From an uncultured Rhizobiaceae group bacterium (GTDB lineage: Bacteria; Pseudomonadota; Alphaproteobacteria; Rhizobiales; Rhizobiaceae): a stretch of DNA of 64,000 nucleotides. The position numbers were made by a program, and so were the translations under genes. Location of the stretch: assembly GCA_938010435.1 (NCBI GenBank), contig CALLUS010000026.1, forward strand, positions 1 through 64,000, read 5' to 3'. The notes under the pieces are model-generated. The model was not told the origin of the DNA and made no database searches. It worked only from the letters and a program-made list of their open reading frames with translations. This document shows positions 1 through 10,319 of the stretch, one piece after another; the stretch's first letter is position 1, and each line of letters begins with the position of its first letter.

Positions 1-1179
1 GTGAACATCAGATACAGAAACATTATCAAGCGTAATGTTCCCGTCATTCATCACCTCATAATCATACGTAATCACATCACCAACAACAGCATCAACCGTC
101 TTAGAAGCGGATTTCGTAATCGTCATCAAAGGAGTGGCGGCAGGGCCTGGAATTGAAATTGTACCTGAAACGTTGCCAAGAGTTCCCTCAGTTGGTGTTG
201 CTGCAACAGTTGCTTGGTTCACAAAAACAACATCATCATCAATATTGGCTTGGGTGACAGTATGCTGCGCTGTGCATGTCATAACTTGCGCACTGATCAA
301 TGTCGTCGTTGGACAGGATACCGCACCTACGATGAATGGATCGGATACAACCACATTCGTCAATGTAACGGAGCCGATATTGGTGACTTCAAATGAATAA
401 TTTATGATATTACCAACCGCAGAATACGAGGTTACATCAGCTGTTTTCTCGATGGTGACACCAGGAGCAACTTCTGGAGAACCGGTTGCATCATTACCAT
501 CAGTGAAAAACCAAAAATTGTCACCTCGCGTCGCACTACCATCAGCATCTTTAATCGTTGGAGTTGTACTACCAACGGTCAAAATATTGTTCAATAAAGC
601 AGGATCGGTGCTTTCAAACCAAGCAGTCGTGGTTTGGGTACTACCCTGATTTCCAAAACATGTTGTAGCACCTTGTGACACTGTGCCAGTGAGATTGGTA
701 TTTTCTCCGTTTACACCAGTAAAACTGGAGACATCAAAGCCATTGACCCGAAACGTAATATCATTGTGGTCAAAATTGCCAGCGCACGCATCGCCGTCCC
801 GTGCGGTCAATCGCACATACATTTTGGCGATAGAACCGCCAAAGTAAGTTGAACAAGCAGTCGGACCACAGTTCAAATTTTGTGTCGGGCCAAGCTGGAA
901 AGGGCTGCCTCGAAACGCAGCAGGTGTACCGGTTTGCTCAAAACCACGAAACTGAGTCGATGGATTTACGAACTGATAATAGTAGTTGCCGTTCGCACCC
1001 ACGAGCACAAAAACCGTGCCACCCGCTTCCGGGTAGGTATTTGGAATCTGCGAACCCAACCCATCAGGAATAGTCGTCGTGAATGGCGTGGCCCATACCG
1101 AAGCAGGTCCAAGAATCAGAAAAATTACAGTTGCCAATACGAGAAACAAGATTCGGCTTACCGAAGACATTAACGTCAT
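1..1179 (-). CDS. Secreted DUF11/DUF7507-repeat surface protein, C-terminal end outside the window
   Basis: An open frame of 393 codons runs from the ATG at 1179-1177 to the window edge without a stop, so the C-terminus is missing. Residues about 8-27 form a hydrophobic signal segment ending in a VWA-like cleavage site. The first ~240 residues resemble no domain I can name; they are rich in Gly, Asn and Thr and contain few cysteines. From about residue 242 and again from about 352 the same motif recurs (I-[ET]-K-[TS]-A, then I-x-Y-x-[FY]-x-V-x-N-x-G), typical of DUF11/DUF7507 beta-sandwich repeats of large exported adhesin-like proteins. Likely a cell-surface structural or adhesion protein. 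More repeats probably follow upstream of position 1. Confidence 0.8.
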   Translation of the reverse strand, partial: MTLMSSVSRILFLVLATVIFLILGPASVWATPFTTTIPDGLGSQIPNTYPEAGGTVFVLVGANGNYYYQFVNPSTQFRGFEQTGTPAAFRGSPFQLGPTQNLNCGPTACSTYFGGSIAKMYVRLTARDGDACAGNFDHNDITFRVNGFDVSSFTGVNGENTNLTGTVSQGATTCFGNQGSTQTTTAWFESTDPALLNNILTVGSTTPTIKDADGSATRGDNFWFFTDGNDATGSPEVAPGVTIEKTADVTSYSAVGNIINYSFEVTNIGSVTLTNVVVSDPFIVGAVSCPTTTLISAQVMTCTAQHTVTQANIDDDVVFVNQATVAATPTEGTLGNVSGTISIPGPAATPLMTITKSASKTVDAVVGDVITYDYEVMNDGNITLDNVSVSDVH

Positions 1180-1474
1180 GGTAGCCCACCGGAGAAGATA
1201 CGAAACACCTTACGCAACGTAATTACACGCTTGTTGAGTGTCTCGCTATGCTTAATCAAACCTTAATTTACGGGCGATATAGTTAATGTAGAGTTAACTA
1301 AACTTATCGAACGGGTGTTCAAGCAATCGTTTTTTTACGCAACGACACCCAAACGAGCCAAATGTGCAACACTACAATTTGGGACCCGATAAATTCTCTG
1401 CGCCATCACAACCGATCTCGCAGAGTAAAAGTAAGCAGGGCCAAGAAACGAGTTGACTAGGATATATATTGGAA

Positions 1475-1551
1475 TGGTGGGCCCGGAGGGACTCGAACCC
1501 CCGACCAGACCGTTATGAGCGGTCGGCTCTAACCAACTGAGCTACAGGCCC
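1475..1551 (-). tRNA. tRNA with CAU anticodon, probably tRNA-Ile2
   Basis: The minus strand folds as a 77-nt cloverleaf: acceptor GGGCCTG pairs imperfectly at its end with the 3' arm, D-arm TAGCTCAGTTGGTTAGAGC, anticodon stem GACCG/CGGTC around loop CTCATAA (anticodon CAT), T-arm with GTTCGAGTC and an encoded CCA. A CAU anticodon can mean elongator Met, initiator Met or lysidine-modified Ile2. The acceptor GGGCC and the A at the discriminator favour Ile2 over the rhizobial elongator Met (which starts GGCGGGG in the examples I remember), but the assignment rests on memory. Confidence 0.9.
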
Positions 1552-1689
1552 TTTCCGCATCAGCTATCGTAATTTAAGCACTTCAACAAGAGCCTTCGTG
1601 ACAACATCAAGCTTTAATTGCCTTATTTATTCCCAACTGCAAAACTAAACCCCATTCAGAATTTGATTTATCCATTCTTAGAGACTCTA

Positions 1690-2427
1690 ATGACATTCAA
1701 AACTCATATTATAACTGCAGCCATTGGCATATCTGTTCTTGCCTTGGGAACTGTTCATTCAAACGCACAAAACAAAGATCCCTCTCCTCGCATCTCAGTA
1801 TCAGCAACCGGAACGTCATCAATCGCCCCTGATATGGCAATTTTGAACCTGTCAGTGCTGCGTCAAGCCAAGACTGCGCGTGAAGCGTTAAATGCCAATA
1901 CAGAAGCGATGGCTCAGGTGCTAAAAGCAATGAAAGATGCAGGCGTTGAAGATCGTGACTTGCAAACATCAAATTTCAACATCGCACCCCAATATAAATA
2001 TTCTAAACCTTCCAAGTCCGGCGAACGGCAACCACCGGAGATTGTGGGTTACAATGTGAACAACTCGCTGACTGTACGCATTCGCAACTTGGATGAACTC
2101 GGCACCATTTTGGACAAATCAGTATCATTGGGCGTCAACAACGGCGGAAACGTGCAATTTACAAACAGCAATTCAGATGCACCCGTTGAGGAAGCCCGTA
2201 AGAATGCCATGCAACGTGCCATTGCCAAGGCAAAAACGCTGACATCTGAAGCAGGTGTGGCGCTTGGGAAAATTGTGTTGATTTCAGAACAAAACCGCGG
2301 TCGCCCAAGAGCAAAAACGTTTGCACGAGCTGCAAGCTTGGAAGTGGCAAGTGACGCAGTTCCGGTTGCTGCAGGTGAGAACTCCTATTCAGTGACAGTC
2401 AATGTCACTTGGGAACTTCAACAATAA
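1690..2427 (+). CDS. SIMPL (DUF541) domain periplasmic protein
   Basis: A 245-residue protein of the SIMPL/DUF541 family. Residues 1-27 are a signal peptide (basic start, hydrophobic core, cleavage after SNA), so it is periplasmic or secreted. The mature part opens with ISVSATGTSSIAPD, the usual beta-strand entry of the family (x-V-x-G-x-G-x-x-x-x-P-D), then a long helix (REALNANTEAMAQVLKAM), 'VGYNVNNSLTVRI', and the 'ARKNAMQRAIAKAKTL' helix. Family members (BP26/OMP28 in Brucella) form channel-like assemblies and are linked to oxidative stress; the precise role is unclear. An upstream in-frame TTG exists at 1618, but the ATG at 1690 gives a clean signal peptide. Confidence 0.85.
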   Translation: MTFKTHIITAAIGISVLALGTVHSNAQNKDPSPRISVSATGTSSIAPDMAILNLSVLRQAKTAREALNANTEAMAQVLKAMKDAGVEDRDLQTSNFNIAPQYKYSKPSKSGERQPPEIVGYNVNNSLTVRIRNLDELGTILDKSVSLGVNNGGNVQFTNSNSDAPVEEARKNAMQRAIAKAKTLTSEAGVALGKIVLISEQNRGRPRAKTFARAASLEVASDAVPVAAGENSYSVTVNVTWELQQ

Positions 2428-2453
2428 AACCCGGCATCCTGGACACCGGGTTT
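2427..2453. terminator. Bidirectional hairpin terminator
   Basis: AAACCCGG (2427-2434) pairs with CCGGGTTT (2446-2453) around an 11-nt loop. It lies between the convergent SIMPL gene and the small secreted basic protein, overlapping the stop codon of the former, and has A/T flanks on both sides. Confidence 0.75.
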
Positions 2454-2477
2454 GATAGAACTCGTGATTGCTTGTGT

Positions 2478-2843
2478 TTAACGTGCACGAACGAAGCGAA
2501 CTGAACAGTGGCGGTTGTTTGCAAAACCTATCTTTACGCGATCACCCCACTTCCGGCCTTTAATGACCACACCACGATCACTTACGCGAGCAACATAGGC
2601 GCGACGAATGCCTTTGCGGCGTGCCTTGCGCAATGCTTTGCGTGGACTACAGCGATTATAATATCCATGACGATGGCCACGGGAATGACCGTAACGGTGA
2701 CCGCCACCAAAGTGAATTGAAATACCACTACTTGAACCTAGAAAGGTGCCACTTTGTGCGCTGGCTGCTCCAGTAGTTGCAGCAACTCCACCAAGTGCGA
2801 TTGTACCTGCAAGTGCGGCTACTTTGATGATGTTCTTAAACAT
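2478..2843 (-). CDS. Small secreted basic protein, rhizobial type, unknown function
   Basis: 121 residues from the ATG at 2843, chosen because an AGGAG box lies 7 nt upstream; the frame stays open further upstream but without a good ribosome binding site. Residues 1-29 form a signal peptide ending ASA. The mature protein has a Gly/His/Tyr-rich stretch (GGGHRYGHSRGHRHG) followed by a conserved-looking basic module starting CSPRKALRKARRKG, with a second Cys near the C-terminus (HCSVRF) that could form a disulfide. Such short periplasmic proteins are common in Rhizobiales and lack an assigned function. Strongly positive charge and His-richness would allow metal or polyanion binding, but this is a guess. 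Confidence 0.7.
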   Translation of the reverse strand: MFKNIIKVAALAGTIALGGVAATTGAASAQSGTFLGSSSGISIHFGGGHRYGHSRGHRHGYYNRCSPRKALRKARRKGIRRAYVARVSDRGVVIKGRKWGDRVKIGFANNRHCSVRFVRAR

Positions 2844-2979
2844 AATGATCTCCTTGTTTGATCTCTGACAGCCGTTTTGTGAGGCGCTGAGGCTGATGAG
2901 AACAAGATGACCTATTGCGCATGAACGCATTTAGAACGGTGCGTTCATATTTCGTTCAGATAGAAAATTCTGTTAAATA

Positions 2980-3852
2980 TCAATTATATGAGCGCAGAAC
3001 TTTTGTGGGAACACGGTCAAAAACTTCATCTGGAACAAAAAAATCACCTGCCAATTGCGCACCTGGTTCATGTGCGTATTGATCAAAGTCTGAAACACCG
3101 GATTCACGCAAAACCTCTTCATCAATAAAAAAATTACCCGTACAGTCGCTTCCGTTTTTGGTCAGAATGGCGTGAGCGGCATCCGCCATAATCTCGGGCT
3201 TACGGCTCATTTTTGCAACTGCATCGCCGCCCAATAAATTGCGCACTGCCGCTGTATCAATAGCGGTCAAAGGCCATAGCGAGTTAACCCCAATACCTGC
3301 TTTTATATATTCTGTCGCCATACCGAGCGTGCACATAGACATGCCATATTTCGCCATCGTGTAAGCCACGTGAGGCGCGAACCACTTTGGTGACATATCC
3401 AGCGGTGGCGCTAAATTCAGGATATGGCCATTCTGAGATTTCTTGAGATGGGGTAGGCACATTTTGGAGACCAGAAATGTGCCGCGTGTGTTGATCTGGT
3501 GCATCAAATCAAAGCGCTTCATATCTGTCATTTCAGTTGAGGTCAGTTGGATGGCGGAGGCATTGTTTATACAAATATCGATACCACCAAATTTTCCAAC
3601 TGTTGCGTCGACTGCGGCAGCCACTGTCTCTTCATCGCGAATATCGCAAAGCAAAGGCAGTCCTTGCCCGCCAGCGGCGGTGATTTCATCGGCAGCGGTG
3701 TAGATCGTTCCCGGCAATTTGGGATGGGGTTCTGCCGTCTTTGCAGCAATCGCCACATTAGCACCATCTTGTGCGGCACGTAGGGCAATGGCTAAACCAA
3801 TTCCGCGCGACCCACCTGATATGAAAATTGTTTTTCCCTTAAGAGATGTCAT
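2980..3852 (-). CDS. SDR family oxidoreductase, HSDL2-like
   Basis: 290 residues from the ATG at 3852 (AAGGAAG box upstream). N-terminal Rossmann motif SGGSRGIG (residues ~11-18) binds NAD(P); NNAS around 110; the catalytic Tyr/Lys lie in AYTMAKYG. The stretch LAPPLDMSPKWFAPHVAYTMAKYGMS closely matches the N-terminal dehydrogenase domain of eukaryotic HSDL2 and bacterial relatives, in which the usual catalytic Ser position is altered. Substrate is unknown; relatives are tied to fatty-acid or steroid-like alcohols. Not obviously in an operon with its neighbours. Confidence 0.85.
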   Translation of the reverse strand: MTSLKGKTIFISGGSRGIGLAIALRAAQDGANVAIAAKTAEPHPKLPGTIYTAADEITAAGGQGLPLLCDIRDEETVAAAVDATVGKFGGIDICINNASAIQLTSTEMTDMKRFDLMHQINTRGTFLVSKMCLPHLKKSQNGHILNLAPPLDMSPKWFAPHVAYTMAKYGMSMCTLGMATEYIKAGIGVNSLWPLTAIDTAAVRNLLGGDAVAKMSRKPEIMADAAHAILTKNGSDCTGNFFIDEEVLRESGVSDFDQYAHEPGAQLAGDFFVPDEVFDRVPTKVLRSYN

Positions 3853-4013
3853 AGCGAGAAACTTCCTTGATTGTCGTAATTGCAACGGTTCGGGCAGATG
3901 ACAGCACCAACGCACGAGATATCAACACCTATCAATCTCATACACTTTGTCAGAAGTCGATGTAGCGGGAATGATGTCTTGCGACACATCAACTCGATTG
4001 GTCGCAGAAAGAC

Positions 4014-4256
4014 TTATTGCGCGCCTTCGGCTGGCAGGTCTTCCTCACTGGAAGACAACAAGCGACCAGTGCCTTTCACGGCGGCTTTTGTGCCGCGATA
4101 AGCCAGCTTACCGGCTCCAACTGTGGTCTTAACAGCAACCTTTGTAACAGTCGCTGCTGTCCCCACAACCGCGCCTGTGACCATTGCTGTCGCACAGCCG
4201 GATACGAGAAGAGATAATCCAACCAATGTTACAGCAGCAAATTTAGAGATAGTCAT
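4014..4256 (-). CDS. Small lipoprotein
   Basis: 80 residues. N-terminal signal with lipobox LVSGC (Cys 21), so the mature form is lipidated. After the Cys comes an Ala/Val/Thr/Gly-rich stretch (ATAMVTGAVVGTAATVTKVAVKTT) which may insert in a membrane, and a short acidic tail. Similar tiny lipoproteins occur across Rhizobiales. Function unknown. Confidence 0.7.
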   Translation of the reverse strand: MTISKFAAVTLVGLSLLVSGCATAMVTGAVVGTAATVTKVAVKTTVGAGKLAYRGTKAAVKGTGRLLSSSEEDLPAEGAQ

Positions 4257-4343
4257 TCAGTTAGCCCCGGGTCGAATATCTTCGTTTGGGCATCATTATC
4301 TTCTAAATGAATTGAAAATTCATTTACGTAACGTCACACAAAA

Positions 4344-4631
4344 TCAGCCGAGGAGACGGTCGCCTTGTTCTTTTATCACTTGCTTGGCTTTGATCATCGT
4401 GAACTTCACGCAGTCGTCTGTTGAAGGAAACATATCCGCACGGATTAATTTATGCGTTTTGACTTCACCATCAACCTCTTTGGAAATCGTCGCGGCCAAA
4501 CGATATTGGCCACCATCCTTCATAGGGGTGGCTTCAATCGTGAACCCCTCGTGTTCTTCGGTCGCGACTGGTGCATCAAACGAAGCAGATGCTCCCGCAC
4601 CGCGACCGAATAGTTTTTTGAAGAAAGACAT
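4344..4631 (-). CDS. HlyU family protein
   Basis: 95 residues starting at the ATG at 4631 (MSFFKKLFG), the usual N-terminus of this family; an upstream in-frame ATG at 4676 would add 15 unusual residues. The core has YKGF-like 'EHEGFTIEATPMKDGGQYRLAATI' and ends 'IKEQGDRLL', characteristic of PF10115 (HlyU). HlyU is a haemolysin activator in Vibrio, but the short alphaproteobacterial members are widespread housekeeping proteins without known regulatory targets. Follows a small membrane protein gene (4643-4915) with 11 nt between them on the same strand. Confidence 0.75.
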   Translation of the reverse strand: MSFFKKLFGRGAGASASFDAPVATEEHEGFTIEATPMKDGGQYRLAATISKEVDGEVKTHKLIRADMFPSTDDCVKFTMIKAKQVIKEQGDRLLG

Positions 4632-4642
4632 GACGTTCCAAT

Positions 4643-4915
4643 CTACTTTGTCGAAAAAATTCTGCGACCAATCCATATGACCAGATACAGAACCAGACTG
4701 TATGTGAGAATAGGAATGAGAAAAGTAAATGCAGAGATAAATACAAGAAAGAAAGTAGCTTCAGCAACCCATCCCAAGCCAGGAAAGTTAACCACACATC
4801 CATTCAAACCATTAGCAGTTGATACGGAACACAAGTTCCAAGAAAGGAGTGGCAAGCCAACGAACACCGCAAGCATAATTCCTGTAAAAAGATTCGCTTT
4901 TTGTTCGCTAGTCAA
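4643..4915 (-). CDS. Small inner-membrane protein
   Basis: 90 residues with two strongly hydrophobic segments (about 10-28 and 50-85) and a basic C-terminus (GRRIFSTK). The start is a TTG preceded by an AGAGGGTGG box. It precedes the HlyU-type gene by 11 nt and probably shares a transcript. I do not recognise a family. Confidence 0.5.
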   Translation of the reverse strand: MTSEQKANLFTGIMLAVFVGLPLLSWNLCSVSTANGLNGCVVNFPGLGWVAEATFFLVFISAFTFLIPILTYSLVLYLVIWIGRRIFSTK

Positions 4916-4953
4916 TTGCCCACCCTCTTTTTCTTATTGAGCAAACGACTAAA

Positions 4954-7029
4954 TCAACTGTCCAAGAAGGAACGCAGTTTGCGGCTTCGGCTTGGGTGTT
5001 TAAGTTTGCGCAATGCTTTCGCTTCGATCTGACGAATACGTTCGCGGGTCACGGAGAACTGTTGGCCAACTTCTTCCAAAGTATGGTCGGTGTTCATGCC
5101 GATACCGAAGCGCATACGCAACACACGTTCTTCACGTGGTGTGAGCGACGCCAAAACACGCGTTGTCGTTTCGCGCAGGTTGGACTGGATCGCAGCATCA
5201 ATTGGCAAGATCGCGTTTTTATCTTCAATGAAGTCGCCAAGATGGGAATCTTCCTCATCACCAATTGGTGTTTCAAGAGAGATCGGTTCTTTTGCGATTT
5301 TCAAAACCTTACGCACTTTTTCAAGCGGCATAGCCAATTTTTCAGAAAGCTCTTCCGGCGTTGGTTCCCGGCCAATCTCATGAAGCATTTGACGGCTTGT
5401 ACGCACGATTTTGTTGATCGTCTCAATCATGTGCACTGGAATACGGATGGTCCGCGCTTGGTCGGCAATGGAACGTGTGATGGCCTGACGAATCCACCAT
5501 GTGGCATAAGTTGAGAACTTATAACCGCGCCGGTATTCGAATTTATCGACTGCTTTCATGAGGCCAATATTGCCTTCCTGAATGAGATCGAGGAATTGCA
5601 AACCACGGTTTGTATATTTTTTCGCAATTGAAATCACAAGACGAAGGTTGGCTTCCACCATTTCCTTCTTGGCCACGCGGCTTTCGCGTTCACCCTTTTG
5701 AACTTGGTGGACGATACGACGGAATTCAGCAGTTTCAAGACCTGTTTCGTGAGACAGCATTTGAATATCAGCGCGCAGTTCCTTGATATCGTCTTTCTCG
5801 TTCTTGCAATATTCCTTCCAGCCTTTTGCAGCCAGATTTGCAATGCGACGGATCCAGTTTGGATCAAGTTCCGCACCACGATATTCTTCCAAGAAGTTTT
5901 CGCGCGTCACACCATACTTTTCAGCAAGACGCATCAGGCGGCCTTCCGAAGATACAAGGCGTTTGTTGATGTCATAAAGTTGTTCAACCAACGCTTCGAT
6001 ACGGTTTGTGTTCAACTCAAGTGACTTTACAGACTCAATGATCTCATCTTTGAGTTGACGTGCACGACGTTCCTGGCTTGGTGACAATTTGTCATTCGTC
6101 ATACGCTTTTCAACGTATTGATCTTGCAAACGACGCAGCTTTTTATAGTTACCCGCAATTGCGTCGAAAACTTCCAAAACCTTTGGTTTCAGTTCCGCTT
6201 CCATCGCAGCCAATGACAATGCAGCTTCGTCGTCTTCATCATCATCATCTTCGTCGTTGGAATCTTCTGCAGGCGTTTCTTCGCCCGGCAGCGGTATTTT
6301 CAAAGCTTCAGCAGCTTCTTCAGGGTCTCTGCCTTCAGCAATCGCCTTTTTACGCGCAAGCGCTTCTGGTGAATGTTCTCCACCCGAACCTTGACGCACA
6401 GCTTCGGCAACCGATGCTGGTGCATTCGGGTTGACCGGAACGTTTTGTTTTGCATCGGGGCCGGCATAAGTGGCTTCCAGATCGATAATGTCGCGCAGAA
6501 GAATATTTTCTTCCAACAATTCATCGCGCCAAATAATAATCGCCTGAAACGTCAATGGGCTTTCACAAAGCCCAGCGATCATGGTTTCGCGGCCAGCTTC
6601 GATACGCTTGGCAATTGCAATTTCACCTTCGCGGGACAGCAATTCCACAGAACCCATTTCACGCAGATACATGCGAACAGGATCATCGGTACGATCGGTT
6701 GGTTCTTTTTTGGCAACGGTCGCAACGGCTTTTTTTCCGGCTTCAACGATCTCTGTTGAGCCCTCCTCTGCAGTCTCTTCCGCTTCTTCCTCTTCAACAA
6801 CATTAATGCCCATTTCAGAGAGCATAGACATCGTGTCTTCAATCTGATCAGGACTAACCTCATCAGACGGCATCACCGAGTTGAGTGCATCGACGGTCAC
6901 ATAACCGCGCTTCTTGGCGGCTTTGATCATCTTTTTGACAGCATCATTGTTCAGATCAAGCAATGGACGGTCAGCAGCCTGTTCGGCGGGATCAGCGGGT
7001 TTTGCTTTTTTTGCAGCGGCTTTAGCCAT
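4954..7029 (-). CDS. rpoD: RNA polymerase primary sigma factor RpoD
   Basis: 691 residues, full length for alphaproteobacterial sigma-70. Region 1.1 at the N-terminus; region 1.2 '[21 protein letters not shown]'; an acidic non-conserved insert (~250-275, [16 protein letters not shown]); region 2 with '[59 protein letters not shown]' split over core binding and -10 recognition; region 3; and region 4.2 with the helix-turn-helix '[27 protein letters not shown]'. It directs housekeeping transcription. Lies downstream of dnaG on the same strand with 290 bp between, the ancestral dnaG-rpoD order. Confidence 0.98.
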   Translation of the reverse strand: MAKAAAKKAKPADPAEQAADRPLLDLNNDAVKKMIKAAKKRGYVTVDALNSVMPSDEVSPDQIEDTMSMLSEMGINVVEEEEAEETAEEGSTEIVEAGKKAVATVAKKEPTDRTDDPVRMYLREMGSVELLSREGEIAIAKRIEAGRETMIAGLCESPLTFQAIIIWRDELLEENILLRDIIDLEATYAGPDAKQNVPVNPNAPASVAEAVRQGSGGEHSPEALARKKAIAEGRDPEEAAEALKIPLPGEETPAEDSNDEDDDDEDDEAALSLAAMEAELKPKVLEVFDAIAGNYKKLRRLQDQYVEKRMTNDKLSPSQERRARQLKDEIIESVKSLELNTNRIEALVEQLYDINKRLVSSEGRLMRLAEKYGVTRENFLEEYRGAELDPNWIRRIANLAAKGWKEYCKNEKDDIKELRADIQMLSHETGLETAEFRRIVHQVQKGERESRVAKKEMVEANLRLVISIAKKYTNRGLQFLDLIQEGNIGLMKAVDKFEYRRGYKFSTYATWWIRQAITRSIADQARTIRIPVHMIETINKIVRTSRQMLHEIGREPTPEELSEKLAMPLEKVRKVLKIAKEPISLETPIGDEEDSHLGDFIEDKNAILPIDAAIQSNLRETTTRVLASLTPREERVLRMRFGIGMNTDHTLEEVGQQFSVTRERIRQIEAKALRKLKHPSRSRKLRSFLDS

Positions 7030-7319
7030 TTAAAATCATTCTCCAGCAATTGGTGCCGTTTATAAAGCGGCCCATGCGTTTGGATTAACCGACTCATTTA
7101 TGAAAAATATTTTTCAAAAGAGACGAATCAGCCAACAAAAATATCGCGCGGACGATAACCCGCACGGTGTTAATTCCTGATTAACCCTGTCGTGGTGTGC
7201 AACCTTCGGAGCTAATGTCCGCAAAATGACAGTGGTTTGGTCAGCTTATGGAGCATAAAGCACCAAATTTTCAAGTCTTTATTCGATAAATCGGCAATTT
7301 TTGCCGAATTTAATTACAA

Positions 7320-9260
7320 TTAGAACCCGCTTACGGGCCTTCCTGATGAGACGCCAAAACCTTCAATCAACGCTTCCGTGCCTTCTTCCTTTTGCTTTTC
7401 CAACAAAACAGCGTTCAATCTCTGAAAACTATTTTCATCACCGATTTCTTCGCACGCACGCTTTGCCGCCTTCAATTCTATATTTAGGGCGTGAGATCGC
7501 ATATGCAAGGAATGCGCCTGCAACCATCCGTCACGGGCGTCTTCAAAGGCAGCTTCGGACATGGCTTGCCAAATACGATTGTATCTCACTTGCGCATCCA
7601 ACACATTCAATTGTTCGCCTAAGCCATGGGCCTCAATGGAACGTCGAACACTTTCGGGAGTCGGTTGATCCCCCGCCTCACCTGCCGAAGCAAAGACATC
7701 AAGAAGCGCCCGGTACAATTGCAACAGGCTCGGGTGTTCAATTTTAAGAGACGAAAATTCGTCAAAATGTTGAATGCCAATAGCTGGATGATTGAGCACC
7801 CCCACGACAAGCGTGGTTTCGCGAAGCGGCGGAAGATTGGTGCGTTTTTTCACCAGAGCTGAATTCATCAAACTATCTGAAACAGCCAAACGTTTTTGAG
7901 AACCGTCGCCACGTCCACGTCCAGTCGCTTGAGGTCCACGCGCATTTCCAAAATTGTTATCTTGTTTCTTCTGACCAGTCCCAAAAAAGGCCTGTAAGCG
8001 GTCCCGCATATCTTGCTGGTAATGACGTTTCACATTGTCATCGCCAATGCGACTGACCACGCCGAATATTTCGCGTTCTACATCCGCGCGGCGCTCTGGC
8101 GTGTCAAATGTGCGCCCGCCCGTCTCACGAGCCCAAAGCATATCCGCCAAAGGTCGGGCACTCTCGATCACTTCTTTAAATGCTTCCGGCCCAGCATTGT
8201 TGACGAGATCATCAGGGTCTTGCCCGTCTGACAATAATGCAAATCGCAGAGAGCGACCGGGTTTGAGCCCAGCCAATGCAGTATCCACACTGCGATTGGC
8301 TGCGCGTATTCCCGCTTCATCCCCATCAAAACACAGCGTCGGTTCACCACCTACACGCCAGGCCAATTCCATCTGCATTTCGGTCAATGCCGTTCCCAAT
8401 GGAGCAACCGCATTTCCAAACCCTGCAGCCGCGAGCGCGATCACATCCATATAGCCTTCGGTCACGATCAAATTGCCATCACGACCGACCGCTTTTCGCG
8501 CTTTGGCATAATTGTAAAGCACGTTCGACTTCGAAAAGAGTTCTGTTTCGGGTGAGTTCAAATATTTGGCTGGAACATCTGGGGAAAGCGCCCGACCGCC
8601 AAACGCAATCACCCGTTCACGTGCATCGAGAATCGGGAACATAACACGGTCGCGAAAACGGTCATAGGACACCGGAATATCCGGTCCAAACACCACCATT
8701 CCACAGGCTTCAATTTGCTCTCTTTCGACGCCCTTGGAACCGAGAAACTCTTTCAACGCACTGCGGCTTGACGGAGCATACCCCAAACCGAACTCGTTTT
8801 GAACTGCAGGTGATAATCTGCGATCCCGCAAATAAGCCCTCGCCTTCGCACCATCGGCAGTTTGAAGTTGGTCACGAAAGAATTGCGCCGCCAAATCCAT
8901 CACATCATAAAGCGAAGCTTTGACCTTTTCCCGTTCGGCCATTTTGGGATCGAAAGCCGGCATTTGCACGCCAGCTTCATCGGCCAAACGTTCAACCGCT
9001 TCCGGAAAACTCAACCCGTCCAGTTCAGTCAAAAACCGAAAGTGATCACCAGAAACACCACAACCAAAACAGTGATATCGCCCCTTTTGATTTTCACAAT
9101 GGAAGCTTGGTGACTTTTCGCCATGGAAAGGACAACAGGCCCAGAAATCGCCTTTGGATTGGTTGCTCTTCTTTCGGTCAAACGTCACACGTCTTCCCAC
9201 AATATCCGCAATGGGAATTCTGTCGCGAATATCCTGTAGGAATGAAGGGCTGAAACGCAT
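7320..9260 (-). CDS. dnaG: DNA primase DnaG
   Basis: 646 residues. The N-terminal CHC2 zinc-binding motif is CPFHGEKSPSF...YHCFGCG. The catalytic core has 'NSPETELFSKSNVLYNYAKA' and the TOPRIM fold with the glutamate in VTEGYMD and the acidic motif FDGDEAG. The C-terminal third holds the helicase-interacting part. It makes RNA primers for chromosome replication. A second, shorter CHC2 primase is encoded in the mobile element at 52100-53428. Confidence 0.97.
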   Translation of the reverse strand: MRFSPSFLQDIRDRIPIADIVGRRVTFDRKKSNQSKGDFWACCPFHGEKSPSFHCENQKGRYHCFGCGVSGDHFRFLTELDGLSFPEAVERLADEAGVQMPAFDPKMAEREKVKASLYDVMDLAAQFFRDQLQTADGAKARAYLRDRRLSPAVQNEFGLGYAPSSRSALKEFLGSKGVEREQIEACGMVVFGPDIPVSYDRFRDRVMFPILDARERVIAFGGRALSPDVPAKYLNSPETELFSKSNVLYNYAKARKAVGRDGNLIVTEGYMDVIALAAAGFGNAVAPLGTALTEMQMELAWRVGGEPTLCFDGDEAGIRAANRSVDTALAGLKPGRSLRFALLSDGQDPDDLVNNAGPEAFKEVIESARPLADMLWARETGGRTFDTPERRADVEREIFGVVSRIGDDNVKRHYQQDMRDRLQAFFGTGQKKQDNNFGNARGPQATGRGRGDGSQKRLAVSDSLMNSALVKKRTNLPPLRETTLVVGVLNHPAIGIQHFDEFSSLKIEHPSLLQLYRALLDVFASAGEAGDQPTPESVRRSIEAHGLGEQLNVLDAQVRYNRIWQAMSEAAFEDARDGWLQAHSLHMRSHALNIELKAAKRACEEIGDENSFQRLNAVLLEKQKEEGTEALIEGFGVSSGRPVSGF

Positions 9261-9364
9261 TTTATAAAGAGGCTCCGATGAGCCCGTTATATAGGGTGGT
9301 TCCGGTCAGCATGCGAGTCGGCATCTCACCAATGCCCGTGATTCACAGGCCTAGTATTGCCCCA

Positions 9365-10213
9365 TTACAAAGCAATCAAGTTTATACTTGCATATTTTTG
9401 AAAGGGCTTTTGATCCACAAGCTTCGCCAATGCACTTTCCATGGAGCGTGCCACTGGTAGGCGACGGCCATCGGGTAGAACCACTTTCGTATTTCTACCT
9501 TTTCTTTCCAACTTGGAAATGCCCGATCGAGACACCCAAGCCGAACGGTGTATTCTTAAACTGTTATCATCTCCACACATATCAACGGCATCGCTCAAGC
9601 GCATAAGAAGCAACTCACTGCCCTTATCCGTGACGACTTCAACATAATGGTCTTGTGCGACTAAAGCTAAAATCACCCCCCTGTTCTGGGAATGCAGTTT
9701 TTGTTGAACGTTGCAATTTTCTGGATCTGCCCAAATAGGCATATATTTAAACGCATCCGCTTCAGGTTTTGTTTCAAAACTGTCGATCCGCGTCAGAGAA
9801 ATAACCATATACGTTATTACGACAACCAAAGGAGTTGCCAGCAGCAGGTTTTGCACACCGCTGCTCAAGCTAATATCTCGATCCGTTCCCCAAATGAGCA
9901 CAAATGCAAATATAGGCCCGATGATCAAATTAGCCAATCCACTCGACACGATGAAGCTTACAATACGCGTGAAACCCATTGATTCAAAAAATAATCTCAG
10001 CGGGACAATGAGCCCTAAGCCGAGTGTCCAACAACCTGCATGTACCAATATCCAGAATCCGATTCTGGTGATCAAATTCATACGATCATAGGTCCCGAAT
10101 GGCCCTATTGCAGCGCTGCAAATCACAACGATTGCGAACACCAAATAGAATTTTTCATTGGTCAGAACTTCTACCCAACGACGAAGCGTGAGTTGGAAAA
10201 TCGTACCGTTCAC
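9365..10213 (-). CDS. Membrane-anchored LytTR-domain DNA-binding protein
   Basis: 282 residues. The N-terminal half has about four membrane segments (roughly 22-42, 50-75, 80-105, 122-145). The C-terminal ~100 residues are a LytTR DNA-binding domain: 'ILALVAQDHYVEVVTDKGSELLLMRLSDAV' and 'LRIHRSAWVSRSGISKLERKGRNTKVVLPDGRRLPVARS'. Such MHYT-less membrane LytTR proteins are common orphan regulators in Alphaproteobacteria and may regulate neighbouring or unlinked promoters from the membrane. Targets are unknown. Confidence 0.85.
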   Translation of the reverse strand: MNGTIFQLTLRRWVEVLTNEKFYLVFAIVVICSAAIGPFGTYDRMNLITRIGFWILVHAGCWTLGLGLIVPLRLFFESMGFTRIVSFIVSSGLANLIIGPIFAFVLIWGTDRDISLSSGVQNLLLATPLVVVITYMVISLTRIDSFETKPEADAFKYMPIWADPENCNVQQKLHSQNRGVILALVAQDHYVEVVTDKGSELLLMRLSDAVDMCGDDNSLRIHRSAWVSRSGISKLERKGRNTKVVLPDGRRLPVARSMESALAKLVDQKPFQKYASINLIAL

Positions 10214-10319
10214 GAACTTTTACCTCCGCCTGCGAATAACACCTTGCTTCAATTTTCAATCACCTGCAGCAACTCGTCAAGCTGCCGTAAAGGCAGCGCA
10301 TGCCAGTAATTTTCCCTCA

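Noticed and set aside
4123-4680. Long plus-strand frame opposite the lipoprotein and HlyU-type genes
   Set aside because: The two minus-strand genes have signal/lipobox or family motifs; the plus-strand reading is an antisense shadow.
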